The notes under the pieces were generated by a model. The model had not been told where the DNA came from, did no database searches, and saw nothing but the letters and a program-made list of their open reading frames with translations. Source: Globodera rostochiensis (lineage: Eukaryota; Nematoda; Chromadorea; Rhabditida; Heteroderidae). From it: a stretch of 64,000 bases of DNA. The DNA is taken from positions 124,001-188,000 of the forward strand of contig JAEVLN010000025.1 in the NCBI GenBank assembly GCA_018350325.1, in the 5' to 3' direction. Both the position numbers and the translations under genes were made by a program. Below, piece after piece: positions 1-11,858 of this stretch; within the stretch, counting starts at the first letter, position 1; every line of letters begins with the position of its first letter.

Positions 1-134
1 ATTCAAATATTTATAAGAAAGTCCCCAACTTTCAGTTTGTTAAAATATGTAATTTCATTCAAATACAGTTAATTCATTTATTTAAAAACTTGCCATTTTT
101 GGAGACTAAACCTAGAATTTTATAGTAAATAAAT

Positions 135-1002
135 ATGTCAATTCCGATCGAATCAATTGATGGGGACATAACAGCTGATCATGATCAGGGTAAATTCAAT
201 TTATTAATATTTATTAAATGCCAATGTTTTCAGAGCATTTGTGCCCACCTTTGACTAATTTGGACCCGTCCGAAGAACAAACGATGAGTTCCCCAACTTC
301 CTCATGTGCCAGTTTTGATTTGGTGGCACTAAATGGAAATGGTAAAAATGCCGAATACAGTACAAACATTTTCACGTTGGTCGGATTGGAGTTATATTTC
401 TTATTTCTTAATTATGGTATAATTAATTTTTTGTCATTTTCATAAATGATCGATGCGGCGGCGGACACTTTGAACGGTCAAAACGACGAAATTGAAGCAA
501 ACAATGACAAAGAATCCATGGCTGATCAGGAGGAGGAGGAGGAACAAACAAAGCCCGATCAATTGGAAGTGAGTTTTGTTTTTGATCAAGGAAATACCAA
601 TTTACTGTCTCTGTCAGGTCCAATATTTCAATTTAAATATCTATATTTAAATTATTTTTAGATCCTAAAGTTTTTTAATTTAGCATTTGCAGGAAAATTT
701 CAAGCAAATTGAATTGAAATTGAAGGACATAAATCAGCTGGAGGAAACATTGAGTGCAAAGGTGGAGGCGTATCAGAAACAACAGCAGACATCGAGGCAT
801 TGACAGAACAACTAAAGGGTATAAACTTTTTTGAATTCGAAAAAATCCATTTTAACCTTGCAGAGATGAAGCAACTGAAGGAGAGATTTAATGCACTTGA
901 ACAAAAGCAATCGGTGACTTCTGAACAACAAAAAGTTGATCAAAAAGCACTGAGTGCAGCGATTGATCAAGTGGGTTTAAAGGGATCGTCTCTTCATGAT
1001 TA
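135..1002 (+). pseudogene. coiled-coil protein gene, frameshifted
   Basis: Several small exons on the plus strand read as an acidic, Q/E/K-rich coiled-coil protein. The exon at 135-189 (ATG at 135) joins in phase to one at 234-341. An exon at about 446-568 carries a Glu-rich stretch and joins in phase to 693 onwards, which has heptad-like Leu spacing. Near 789 the frame shifts: the reading from 693 hits a stop at about 799, while the coiled coil continues one frame over and splices in phase (acceptor near 865) to a segment ending at 1002. I find no AG acceptor joining 341 to 446, so these may be two genes or a decayed one. The frameshift could be an assembly error. No family recognised; it is inferred to be nonfunctional or mis-assembled. 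Confidence 0.4.
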
Positions 1003-1793
1003 ATGCACAAAAATTACAGAAAAAATGTTAAAAAACCAGAAAGAATACATAAAAATTTCAGTCTCAAAAAGTGGAAATTGATGGCAAAAATGGTGAGAAT
1101 TCGGTTCCAATTTTAACTCCGGGCTAATGTTAAGTGTAAAATGGGGCCATTGGGCAAACATCCCCTCCAGCATTAGTTGGTGAAATGTCTTGCGTTCGTT
1201 CCTTCGGCAAGTTGTCCAATTTTGCAACTTTTACGGCCAGCTCTCAACTGACCGTGTCCAGGATAAACATTGCTTTTTTACTCATTTCTCTCTGTTTCTT
1301 TGTTCTTCGCTGTCTCTGAATTTTATTTCTCACTTAATAATGACAATTTAGGGGTCGTTTAATTAACTATTCTTTGTCTTGTATTTGTCTTTTATTCGAT
1401 AATAACAGGGTTGCGATTCGTACTTGGATGCCAAGTACAGTAATTTTGAAAGAAAATGGCTATTTTTTCAAAAATGAGCCCACTCAAAACATTTTTGGTT
1501 CATTTCTATTTACTATTTTACAGCATTTTGTTCTTTTCTTGGCGGCGCCTATCGGCACCGCCAACCCCACTCATTTGTCAGCAGAATTCGCAAAAAATTG
1601 GCCCTCAAATTGATTTTTGGAGAAATTTTTTGATTGTACTTGGATTTCGGAAAATTAGTCCGTTATGTACTTGGAAATCAACACGCGTGTACTTGGGAAT
1701 TGGCTTTACCCGATCGCAACCCTGGATAATAATATAATTTTTTGACAGAATTTGTTGATCTCAATATACTCACATTTATCGAAACTGCTCACC
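1003..1793. other. intergenic: hAT-like element and upstream DNA
   Basis: Between the coiled-coil gene and the MATH-BTB gene. 1406-1724 is a hAT-like element (separate entry). 1062-1090 could be one more exon of the coiled-coil gene (acceptor TTTCAG, donor GTGAGA). Otherwise I see no coding signal. The AG at 1747-1748, just before the MATH-BTB start, could be an outron or 5'UTR acceptor. Confidence 0.4.
1406..1724. mobile_element. hAT-like MITE, 8-bp TSD GATAATAA
   Basis: 319-bp element starting CAGGGTTGCGATTCG and ending CGATCGCAACCCTG, flanked on both sides by an exact 8-bp repeat GATAATAA (1398-1405 and 1725-1732). It encodes nothing. The interior holds the words GTACTTGGA and TACTTGGAAATC several times and one copy of the CGGCG-type hairpin module near 1541-1562. 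Its right half resembles 32670-32790, so a relative, now broken, lies there. The 8-bp duplication and YAG-type ends fit the hAT superfamily. Confidence 0.85.
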
Positions 1794-4068
1794 ATGGAAC
1801 CATCCAAAAGGCAATCACCGTCGAACATCGATAGTGAACAGACCAAAGGTAAAATGGCATTTCAACTAATTCAATCAAATTTTGTCGGGTTTTTCCTTTT
1901 TAGACAACAAGTACAAACGCAGAGGCCAAGTTGTGTTCCGAATGCCGAACTTCAAGGAATTTTCTGAAGGACGTGGGCCGAAGCAAGTGTTCAGTCCTCG
2001 GGTGGAGTACATCAACGGATTGCCATGGCGAATCGAAACTGTTCATTGTGATGAGTATGTTGAACTTTACCTGCTTTGCTGTGCTGATAAAACGGGTAAA
2101 CGATTTTAATTTGTGAAAGCTGGAACAAATTTTAGCCTCTAATAAATTATTTTAAATATTTTAAGACATGGCCTGGAGTTGTCGTGCGGCTTACCAATTC
2201 AGTGTTGTTTCTTGCAACAAAAGCGGTGAATGCCTTAGACATCAAGGGGATCTGGATGACTTTGCTCTTTACTATGCCAATTCTCTAAGTTGGGGCTGGC
2301 GTGATTTTATCAAATTTAAGGTAACGGATAAAATGAAAATGTTTAAATTTTCCTATTTTATTTTTTTTAGGAACTTATGGACCCGAAGAATGGCTTTTAC
2401 GATGAGGAGGAGGACGCCGTGACGTTCAAAGCCGAAATAGTCGCTGAAGAACCCTACGGAATGGCGTACGTTTTTGATAAATGTGTAAATTCACTTAGCC
2501 GAGATCAACACGGCGCCAAGAATTAATTACCGAGTTGCGCCCGACTTTAATTCGAACGGCACCCAACTCGTTCCCCGCCAACTCGTTCCACCCCAACTCG
2601 TTCCCCACCCCCAACTCGTTCCCTTTTCCCAACTCGTTCCCCATAATAAAAATGACAAAAAACCTCAAAAATCGTACAAAACTCGTGCGAAAAACACGAA
2701 TTCGGGCTCCATTTTTGCGTATGTCGAACCCCGGACCCAAATTCTAACATTTGGTCGGAAAAAAAACTTTTTTTTCAAAAAAAAAATAAAAAATTTTTTT
2801 GAATTTTTTTTTGTTTAAAGTCGTTAAAAATTATTGCTAGTGTTTTTTGGGCTCCTAGGGTTTCTATTTTGATTAACCCCAAGCCCGAAATCGAAAATTT
2901 TTTTTTTCAAATCGATTTTCTGTAGCAAAAATTTTCAAAATGCATATTCGTTTACTCTCCCGAGCATCCTTACATCCATTTTGTACCTATTAACGATCTA
3001 AAAACAAAAAAAATTAATAAAAAATTTTTTTTGTGCGACTAATTATTCAAATTTTGGTTAGGGATTCGAAAATGATCAAAATGGAGGTCAGAATCGGATT
3101 CTACGCCCCGGTATACCCCTATAAAGACCTTTTTATCAACTTGGGAAACAAATTTTTTTTAAAAGTCAGGGTAAAGGGAACGAGTTGGGTAAAAGGGAAC
3201 GAGTTGGGGGTGGGGAACGAGTTGGCGGGGAACGAGTCGTCCTTTTACCCGTTAATTCAAACTTAAATTTATGTAGCAGTGTGCGCCCTGAAGATGCTTT
3301 GCTGGTCAATGGTGAATTGGTGAACGTGAACAAAAACGTGTGTTAAATTAAATTAAATAGAAAATATTTTTAAAGTTTTATTATTTTAGATGTTGGCTGC
3401 TTATTCAACATTTTTCCGAACATTGTTTTTTGGAGAAAATGCGGAAGAAATGCCAAAGGTTCAAATTGACGAAGTTCCGGATGCCGTCGCTAATTTTGAA
3501 CGACTTATCGCCACAATGGACCCACTGAACATCGATTTGGACGGTACAAAAATTGTTTTGCTATTTTTTTGTTTAATATTGTTTTAAAAATTAGCCTTTT
3601 TTTGGGGGGGGGGGAGCAAACCAAGAAACACATCCAAGAATAATCAAAGGACGTTGATCACAAATCAATGATTTATTATATGACATCATCTAAGATCAGA
3701 TTTATTGAAAATAAATATTCAGATAAATGCATTGAGAACGTTTTGTTGCTAGCGAATCGGTTTTTGTTGGGCTCCGTTGAAAAGCGTTGTGTTGCCTTTC
3801 TGGTGACGAAAAGCAAAAAGTCGGCAATTTGCAAATTCCGATTGGCACACCAGTGCGGCATCATTGGCATGAAGGTCCGAAATATGCAAAATAAAAATAA
3901 AAACATTTAAAATTCGTATTTCAGCAGAAAATTTTGAACAAAATGTCCAAGGAAGACTTTTCAATTTCTGGACTTTACGCCGACAATATGTCTGAGCTCA
4001 ACAAATTGGGGGCTGACGCAGTGGCGGAACTGAAAGAATGTCACAAAAAAGTGTTCGGCACTAAATGA
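1794..4068 (+). CDS. MATH-BTB domain protein
   Basis: Eight exons: 1794-1848, 1904-2095, 2166-2320, 2371-2465, 3277-3337, 3390-3543, 3723-3874, 3925-4068. They total 1008 nt (335 aa) with all phases matching. Residues about 25-165 form a MATH (TRAF-like) domain: motifs [20 protein letters not shown], and [22 protein letters not shown] domain follows ([19 protein letters not shown]) with a short tail. In nematodes MATH-BTB proteins are substrate adaptors for CUL3 ubiquitin ligases, MATH binding the substrate and BTB the cullin. That role is inferred here. Two introns end in tandem NAGNAG acceptors (3274-3279 and 3922-3927), so the protein may vary by one residue at each. Intron 4 is enlarged by a foldback element. 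The ATG at 1794 has a good context (ACCATGG). The gene looks intact. Confidence 0.88.
2550..3254. mobile_element. foldback element with AACTCGTTCCCC-type ends
   Basis: Lies wholly in intron 4 of the MATH-BTB gene. The left end (2561-2645) is five copies of a word like AACTCGTTCCCC; the right end (3177-3238) is the same word inverted four times (GGGAACGAGTTGG). Similar words flank it (TTAATTCGAAC on the left, TTAATTCAAAC on the right), a possible imperfect target duplication. The interior includes AAAATGGAGGTCAG and GATTCTACGCCCC, shared with elements near 39980-40140 and 42820. No coding capacity. Confidence 0.65.
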
Positions 4069-4304
4069 GGGCGGGGGATTTCGATCAAAACATTTTTTAA
4101 TTTATTTTTTTGAACTCGTCAATTTCTTTTGACTTTATACTCATTACATTTTGTATCTTTGAATGAAAAATTGGCTTATAAACTGTTCTAGTTAATTTAT
4201 GCGTAGTAAATATTCGTTTTCTGTGTGTTGTCATAAGTATAGGCACTGAAAATAATTTCACATTTTCCTGGGGAAAAAGTCGGTAAAAATTTAGCACTTA
4301 CAAA

Positions 4305-5213
4305 TAGGGTTGCACGGGACCGGGACGGGATGTCCCGGTTTTTTCAGCTCCCGGTCCCGGTCGGGACGGGACTTTTTAAAATCTGAAAGTCCCGGTCCCG
4401 GTTTTTTGGTCCCGCCGGGACCGGGACTAAATGTACACCCCTAATGATGGCATCATCGACCGACAATTTCAACCATTTTTACTTATGTCTTCCAAGTAGG
4501 TCGATGGCATAGTGGTTGCTCTTTTCGGTGAGTCTTATGTTATGTGTTGGGTTCGAACCCGCTTGAGTGCAAACACTGATTTATTGGTTTTCCTCTACTC
4601 AAATAGGCATCCCCTCATTAATAAGATGTTTTAAATAAACATTATACAATAATATTTTTTAATTAAAAATCGCGCAAAAAAAGAATAGATCCAGGAATTT
4701 TCGAAATAAATTCATCACTGTCTTTGAATTTTTGCTTCAATTTCCTTAACAAAGATTGCCAATTTTTGTAAAAATTTTTCCGGCGGCGCCTGTCGGCACC
4801 ACCGGACATCCTTCACTCTTACGTAAACCAGTGTTTTTCTCTGAAATTTCAAAGCAAAATTCATAATTTTGCTAAAATTTTGATGAAATTTCTTTAACAA
4901 AATTGATCAAAATTTCAAAAAATTTTCTCGGCGGCGCCTATCGGCACCGCCGACCCCCACCCTCCCTAAAAGTAAAGCAGAATCTCAACAAAAAAAAAGA
5001 ATGATGATGACAATGACATCGAAGATCAGGAAGATCAACAATATGTTACCGGAAAATTAAATTTTTTAGTGTTTAATAAAAGAAAAATTTTTCCCTTGAA
5101 AAGTCCCGGTTGGTCCCGGTCCCGGTTGAATATCTTGGTCCCGGTCCCGGTTTTTCTGGTCCCGGTAAGTCCCGGTCCAGGTTTCCAAAAAGTCCCGGTC
5201 CCGTGCAACCCTA
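4305..5213. mobile_element. hAT-like element, TSD CTTACAAA
   Basis: 909-bp element with ends TAGGGTTGCACGGGAC and GTCCCGTGCAACCCTA-type inverse, flanked by an exact 8-bp duplication CTTACAAA (4297-4304, 5214-5221). The first ~130 bp and last ~115 bp are made of GGTCCCGG/CCGGGACC words repeated in both orientations. The middle is composite: a tRNA-like segment (4498-4575), two CGGCGGCGCC hairpin modules (4780-4803, 4928-4951) and AT-rich filler. No transposase coding. A related pair of ends lies at 19434-20030. Confidence 0.85.
4498..4640 (+). repeat. tRNA-derived SINE-like segment
   Basis: TGGCATAGTGG at 4505-4515 fits the Pol III A box (TRGCNNAGYNGG) and GGTTCGAACCC at 4550-4560 fits the B box, spaced as in a tRNA gene. 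The flanks do not obviously fold into a full cloverleaf acceptor stem, and an AT-rich tail follows (to ~4640). This looks like the head of a tRNA-derived SINE or a decayed tRNA gene carried inside the hAT-like element at 4305-5213. Confidence 0.45.
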
Positions 5214-5277
5214 CTTACAAAACATTCAAAAAGTGCAAATGTTATGCCATTTTTTATTTTTACTTTTTAAGTTTCCT

Positions 5278-5560
5278 CTAACAATAAATGGTGTTTGATC
5301 CGCGAAGGTACGGACACTTTGTGAGCGTTGCGTTTGCCAAAACTCGCAACTTCGCGTGCCATCAAATTCAGCATGGGGGCGGGGGGGGGGGGGGGGGGGC
5401 TCGTCTCCAGTGACACGGTCGACATCAACGGAATGCCATAGAAAATTGAGTTCGGTGGTTGATTGTGTGCATTTAAAACTGACGGGGGGCTAATTGTAAG
5501 GGTAATCTTTGCTGCTTTTATTGGCCTCAAATTTTTGCCAGGAACCGCCGCCAACCCAAA
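5278..5560 (+). pseudogene. decayed MATH-domain fragment
   Basis: Around 5400-5445 the plus strand reads a MATH-like core (VDINGMP, then stop, then KIE) that parallels [10 protein letters not shown] of the gene at 1794 and YISGLPWKI of the gene at 22101. The tryptophan codon is TAG here, and a run of 16 G lies just upstream. Similarity outside the core is weak. Probably a relic of another BTB/MATH family copy. Confidence 0.35.
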
Positions 5561-6771
5561 CTGCGTTAACAATTGGCATTGTCCTGCCGCTTCCCCCATT
5601 AAAAGAAAGTTTCTAATAAATTTTCAAATTTTTTAAATTAAAATGCGCCCAAAAAATGCATGCTGATTTTGTGAAACTTTCCTGAAATTCCAAGGCGAAA
5701 TGCATAATTTTGATGAAATTTCTTCACAACGAGGCCGATTTTTTGTAAAAATTTTCCCGACGGCGCCTGTCTCGGCACAGCCGACCCCCCCCCCCCCCCT
5801 CCCCCCTTCAAACTAATCCAAAAACAATTTAAAAAATCCTGCCACAGAACTGGAACCGGCCGAAATTTGGTTCTGAGTCACCATTAATTTTGGTCCAAAA
5901 AGTTATTGGACTGAAATCAGCGGAAGAGCCCTTTTTTCGTGTTAAATTTTCGAATTTTGTCGCAATTTACAGTTAGCATATTTCATTTAATCAACCTGCT
6001 GACGAACGCGTCGTGTACATCGCCAATCCCCAACAATTTTTCGCCCTGATGAATCCGTCCGTAAATTTGTGACTGGACGACAGGCAACCGCTTCAAAATC
6101 GCGTCGCGTTGCCGCCGGCGTCGCCGTTCTGTTCCATTCGTCCCGTCCATCGCCGCCGCGCATCCCCAAATCCCCCCCCCCCCTCTTTATCCCCCCAGGG
6201 AGTAAATCCCAAAATCCCCGCGGGAATCGATCCGTCCATCGCCGCCAGCAGTGTCATCCCCCCCCCCCCACACACACAAACAACATCACATCACATACAC
6301 TTTCGTTGGTTGTCCGCAGTGAAAATGCTACATCGCCGAGTCGATCACACGAACCGACCAATCGGATCGATCAATTCCTCCCGCCCCCCCCCAAAATTTG
6401 CATAAATTTTTCTGAAAATTTACGCTTTTCGACCAAATTTCGGTGGTATAAATAGGTGTAAAATGCAATAAAACCGAAAATATATTCCAATTTTTACCCA
6501 AAAATGCACTTTATAAACTTTTTTCTTGGACCAAATAGGCTCCCCTAAAGATTGATGATATTTTCAAAATTTGTTTTCTTAATTTGGATGTTTTTATAAA
6601 TTTTCAAAACACGAGAAAAGTATTTTACATTTACGTATGCGCGGGAAAAACAGAAAAAGATTGAATAATTTTTAATAAATATTTCGTTCAAATTTAATTT
6701 TTAAGAGCGGGGTTGAAATTCAATCAGAAACACCAGATTTCTAAAATTAACACAGACACAGCTGCTGAATT

Positions 6772-9700
6772 ATGAATACGGAAACAATAAAATTAATTTG
6801 CATAATTTATTTTTTAATCACATCATTTACATCGGCTGCTAATGATGAAAAGCGGCAGAAAAGACAGGGTAAATTATAATATAATGCATTAAATTTAAAA
6901 ATATTGTAAAATTTCCCATATTTAAACATTTAAGCGCCATTCGATGAGCTGATCAGCGGCGCGCTGCGATTGGTACGGCCAATTTTTGGCGGTGCGCGGC
7001 AATTGGCGTCGGCCAAACTTGGCCCAGCGCCCCAAGACAATCCGCCAAAAGTGAGCCCCCCCCCGTCTTTAGGCATCAAATTCAAAACATTGCCCGGAGG
7101 GTCCCTTTTTGAAAGCTCTGTTTTTAATCGAAATTGTGCTACGTTTTTTTGAACCAAAAGTTTAAACAAATTTAATAAAAATGTGTGCTATAAGTGATGA
7201 TGATATTCGTTAATATTTAATCCTAAGAAGAAATCGTGATCAAAACCCCGATTTAAATAATTAATTAGCCGAAAAACGGCGACGCCGGGCCTCCTCGACT
7301 TTCGTCCGCACGACTGCGCGAGCTGGACATTCTCGGCATGGGCCCTCGTGAGGAGGAGGCCATTGCTGGGGACGACGTGCCATCAATTTGTCAGGTAAAG
7401 AGAACAACAGAGGATTTGATGGATGGATGAATTGCCAAATTTGACAGCGCTATTTTCAAATTTGAATATTTTACGCCCCAGGGCGACTCGCGCATTTGCA
7501 AATTCGTCGCGTGCACCGCGCACAACTTCAAGCGTGGCCAAAGTTTTGCAAACCTGCAAATGATGGCACATATGTTGGGTGACCGGAAGATGCGACGCAC
7601 CGTCGGAGCGTAAGCTACCAATGTGCCAGAATTAGAGTCTCCATTGTTCTTTTGTTTAGAAACCCTGAGGCGGTTAGCGACGCGTGCCGCGAACACGGGA
7701 TGAGCGGGTCCCAATGCGCGCTATTCTCGCGTGCCTTTCGTCTGATCGACAAATTTATGGCCACAATTGAGGACGGCGAAGGCGGCGGGCGAGGAGGAAA
7801 CAGCGAAGGCGGCGGCGGCGGCACACACGCTGGTGGCAGAGAAAGAGAGTAAATATGCCAAAATTCAAAAAGAGAAACGGGCGGACTCTTTTTGTAGAGA
7901 GAAAATGGAGCGTCCGAAGCCAATTGTGCCGATCAACCGGTCAACAAGTTCGGCACACAACACTTCAACTGAACCACCACCAACAACAACGCCATCAACA
8001 ACTCCATTCAATTCATTTGAGCCGCAAAATGATGCCGAAATTGGGTACAACACAATGCCAAAGACTCCGTCAGAACCGATTCAAACGATGAACACCGCGC
8101 CAAACAAAGGTGCTACATATATAAAAATGTCAAATTGTTCATCAGCAGATTTAAAAACCAGGGTGGGTTGTCATCGGAAAAACCAAAAGCCCGACAAACC
8201 CTGGCTTTGGGTTTGCTAGGCTTAGGCCTAAGCCTAAGCTAGCCTAAGCCTAAGCATAGCTTAGGCTTAGCCTAAGACGTGCAAGGGATTCGGGAAGTTT
8301 GGCTTGGGTGGGATTTGAGACAGTTTTGGCTGGAGTGGGATTCGGACCGGAAGCAAGTTTAGCCTCAAAATTATTCAAAAAGCACAATATAAACTAATAA
8401 TCGAATTATTACTTTTCAAGGATTTTGAGACCAAAATGGATTTTGTAAAATTTGGGTTTGAAACCTAAATCCGATAAAAACACTTTTTTCCCGACTTTTA
8501 ATAATCACTGACGCATTTTCCGATCACCGTGATTCGCGTCTGTTTTTTCAGTTTGGCAAAATGTTCAAATGCAAATTGTGCTCCAACAGAGAGACGCGCA
8601 CTGTTTGAATATGCCTATGTTCAGGGGTCGGCTCTCGAACCTGGTCAACCCATCATCATCACACCATGGCACGCTCGCTGTCCAGCCAGCTGATGGACGG
8701 ACGTGCCATTGACGAGAACAAAGTGGTCGTGCCAAGTCGGCCGCCCCAACAAATGTTGAGGATTCCGCTGACATCGAACAGCGCACCGCCGCCGACGGCA
8801 CATCGATGTGGGTGAAATTTGAATGCCAAACATAAATCAGCGAGCGCCTATGGCATTTGCCGCCAGATTGTTTTGGATCTGTGCCGGTTTTTGCTAAAAA
8901 TTTGGCTGCGTTCGCATGACAAATGCCAACTTCCTGGTTGACATTTTGACCTTTTAGGCTTGGTTGGATTTTGACTAATTGGTATTTTTCCGGTTGGCAT
9001 TTTGTCCTGACACGTCATTAAACTCATAGATTTTACGAGTACTAATTTCCTATACAATTTTTTAAAGATTTCAATAGAACGTCGTTTTTCGGCAATTTTA
9101 TTTTTTAGAAGATGGGTGCGGAGTTTGGGCCCGTCAGAAAAATGATTTTGAGCATTTAGCAATTTGTTTAAAAAAGTACAAATTTTACCAAAATTTGGCG
9201 ATTTTTAAGTGGTTAAAGTGTGAACAAACCTTCAAATTCGACAATATTGTTGAACCTTAAAAATTTATTTAATTATTTTATTTAAATTCCCTTTCACAAA
9301 GTGGTCGAAACGCGACGGACACTGATCAGCTACAGTAGTCCTGTCCACGCTGGCTACAGCAGTAACTCTTCCCCACCGTCCGCTACAGTACACGAAAATG
9401 GGACAGCAATTTTGATCAGTGGCAAGGGCATGACGGCACGCACTGCACAACGGGTGGTGCCGGAGCGGAATTTGGCACGCCCACCGTAAGGACATGGGCA
9501 TAATGCCAAACACACATTTCAAAATTTTCATTAAAAAATTAAATTTATCCAATAAAACGAGAAAGAATAGGTAAGCAGGTAATTTAAATAATTTTCTGTT
9601 TAAAAAAAAAATTTAATTGAAAATCAGGAAAATTATTGAGATGATCTAAACTGGGCATTTTTGCACCTTTTATTGTTATTTAGAAACTCTTTTTGGGGGG

Positions 9701-10329
9701 GGGGGGGGGTGGAGGGAGGGGGTGGAAATTTTCTTAAGAAAATGAAATACCAAAAATTCACCTTCCTCTAAAAATTGTTTTATTTTTTCCAATCAAATTA
9801 TTAAATATAAAATTGATTTTTTCAACGCCAAAAAAGCGGCAAATCTTTTTTAAAAATATTTCAAAAACGTGTTTTTGTTTTCAATTTATGCCCACTGATT
9901 TTGCACATAATTTTTAGCAAAACCATTGACCGAGAATTTAAATAGGTAAAAGTGTAAATTTTGCGCATATAAAAATCCAAAGGTTAATGAACATAACGCC
10001 ACGACCGCTGCTGGTAGCACAAAAGGCGTCGTTGATACCGTACGCGCAACACCACCACCGTTTCGCGTCCGTGACGACCATTAGCAGCAACAGTATGCCA
10101 ATGAAAACAATTTTTTTGTTTTTAAATATTTTAAACAGCTTCAACTTTGTCTACGAGTACACCCGCCACAACGACGACGACAATGACAAGGCGACGCTCA
10201 ACAATTCCGGAAGCGGAAGAATTTGCGGATGATGCGGGGGCGGAAGCGGACGAAGATGTTGTGGAAGGCGCTGCCGCTGAGGGTGATGAAGTGACAACGA
10301 ACGAGCTGAAGCGGTGGAGGAGGCGGTAA
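6772..10329 (+). CDS. secreted protein, unrecognised; one frameshift
   Basis: Nine exons: 6772-6868, 6935-7050, 7269-7394, 7482-7609, 7660-8109, 8625-8807, 9302-9485, 9983-10092, 10139-10329. The first exon encodes a signal peptide ending in SFTSA, then two basic cleavage-like sites (EKRQKRQ). Exons 3-5 encode a segment with spaced cysteines (SICQ, CKFVACTAHN, DACREH, GSQC). The rest is disordered: Ala/Glu-rich, Pro/Thr-rich, His-rich, then an acidic stretch and the end RRR. The exon sum is 1585 nt, one more than a multiple of three. Within exon 5, near 7770 in a GGCG-rich tract, the frame must shift by one base to go from the Cys segment to the KEKR-containing frame, which then splices correctly to all later exons. 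This could be a real mutation or a base error. No known domain recognised. Confidence 0.6.
8210..8280. repeat. interstitial TTAGGC-like palindromic cluster
   Basis: In intron 5 of the secreted-protein gene. GCTTAGGC and GCCTAAGC words alternate in both orientations over about 65 bp. TTAGGC is the nematode telomere unit. Similar clusters occur at 33605-33710 and 50909-50924, with single copies at 33848 and 49917. Confidence 0.6.
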
Positions 10330-10995
10330 TTTTATCGATTTGTGCCGCCCAAAAAGGGCTAAATATCCGGGAGCCGGGATCGGCGGGCTTCCCGCAAAAA
10401 AAATTTGACAAATTTTTTTACCCAAAATTCCCTTTCTTTAGGTGGTGCATTTCCCCCCCCCCCTCCCCATTTTTCCGTAAAAAGGGGGCGTTCGAAGCCC
10501 AAAATACCCAAAGTTTGAAGACGAAGTTTTTAAATTTCCTGACGGAATTCGGGGACGGAAATCCGGACCATCTGAAAATTTTGGATTCCCTTTGAATTTT
10601 AAGTAATTTTAATGTGAAAATTTTGAAATTTTGACTCGGGTTTCTTTAGGGGGTGCATTTCCCCCCTCTTTTTCCTGTAAAAATGGGGGCGTTTTAACGG
10701 AAAAACGAAATTACACCCATCCCTGGTGCCATACAGCGAGCGAGCGCATTAACTGAGAGGCAAAACGCCGATTTTTTTTGTTGCATACCCAGACCCGATC
10801 AAGATTTTGTTTATCTTAACCGATCCGATTTGTTATCGCTTCGCTGCTTTCCTGGCGTCAGAACGAGAATTTTTTTAATGGCTTTTGTGTTAGGAAATGT
10901 GCCACCCCCCCCCCCCCCCTCAAATGGGTGGTTTAATTTGTTTTTTTATTCGGGAGATGGACTAACTGACTGAACATTGTTGTAACGGTTTCAGG

Positions 10996-11238
10996 ATGAG
11001 GGACAGCGGTGATTATTATGACGAATTGGCCTCCTCACCAGCAGCATCATCTGCTGCAGCAGCAGGGGCCAGCAACGGCGGCTTCACCTTCCGCAGCAGA
11101 AGCAGCGGCGGCGGCGGCGGCAGCAGCAGAAGCAACGAGCTCGATGAGACCGAGCAGGAGCAGAAACAGCAGCAGCAGCAACAACAACAACGACAACAAC
11201 AACAACAGTTAGACAACTGTTTACAGTATTTGGGCTGA
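10996..11238 (+). CDS. Ser/Gly/Gln-rich short reading frame
   Basis: An 80-codon frame from ATG at 10996, just after an acceptor-like TTTCAG. It encodes an acidic-aromatic start (GDYYDE), Ala/Ser/Gly runs and a polyglutamine stretch interrupted by Arg, ending DNCLQYLG. It could be a last exon of a gene whose start I cannot find, or low-complexity DNA. No domain seen. Confidence 0.3.
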   Translation: MRDSGDYYDELASSPAASSAAAAGASNGGFTFRSRSSGGGGGSSRSNELDETEQEQKQQQQQQQQRQQQQQLDNCLQYLG

Positions 11239-11858
11239 TCAAAGATGGAATTTTAAATTTTGATCAAAACCAATAGTGATTGATTGATTTGTGTGTTCCG
11301 ACACAAACATTTTGCTTGAAAAAACGGGTACAGCGTAAGTAAGCGCGAAGCCACTGCACATCAACCAGAGTTGCCTCGAGAAGTTCGCGTCGAGTTCAGT
11401 GCTGTCGTGAAAGTGATTTTTTGCGAAATCGAAATTAACAAACTCTAAATAAAAACGTCGAAATTTCGAACTTTTTTGTTATGAAAATTTTTTTACGAAA
11501 TTCTTGGATTTGTGATTGCCTCCGGGGGTAATTTTTGTTCACAAATTTTACTCTCATAGCTATCCAGCCAGGGGTTTCTATAAAAACAGCATTGTCTTTG
11601 AATAATCAATTGCCGGCTCTAACGAGTTACATCAAATTTTTTTCGGAATTCTTGGATTTTTAATTTGGGTCCGGGATGTTGTTGTGGGGGAGCTACGGTG
11701 GTGCGATAGACGCTGCCGTTAAAAAAGTTCAAATTTTAATCGTTTTTGGTTTAAAAATTGTTAACATTTTGAAACTTTCGCCAATGATTTAGATAAACGG
11801 ACCGGATACGACAATTCGATCAAAACATTTTTTATTGTTTTCCATCGCCGGTTGCCTT

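Larger units (their letters stand above)
4069..6771. other. intergenic: transposons and MATH relic
   Basis: No intact gene seen. 4305-5213 is a hAT-like element. 5278-5560 holds a decayed MATH-like stretch. 5758-5800 has another degraded hairpin module and a poly-C run. 5980-6460 is GC-rich and Pro/Arg-coding in several frames with long C runs, but has no recognisable domain or splice pattern. 6460-6771 is AT-rich upstream DNA of the next gene. Confidence 0.4.

Noticed and set aside
5987..6455. Pro/Arg-rich frames on both strands as a gene
   Set aside because: High GC and C runs keep several frames open at once; no domain, signal peptide or consistent splice sites.
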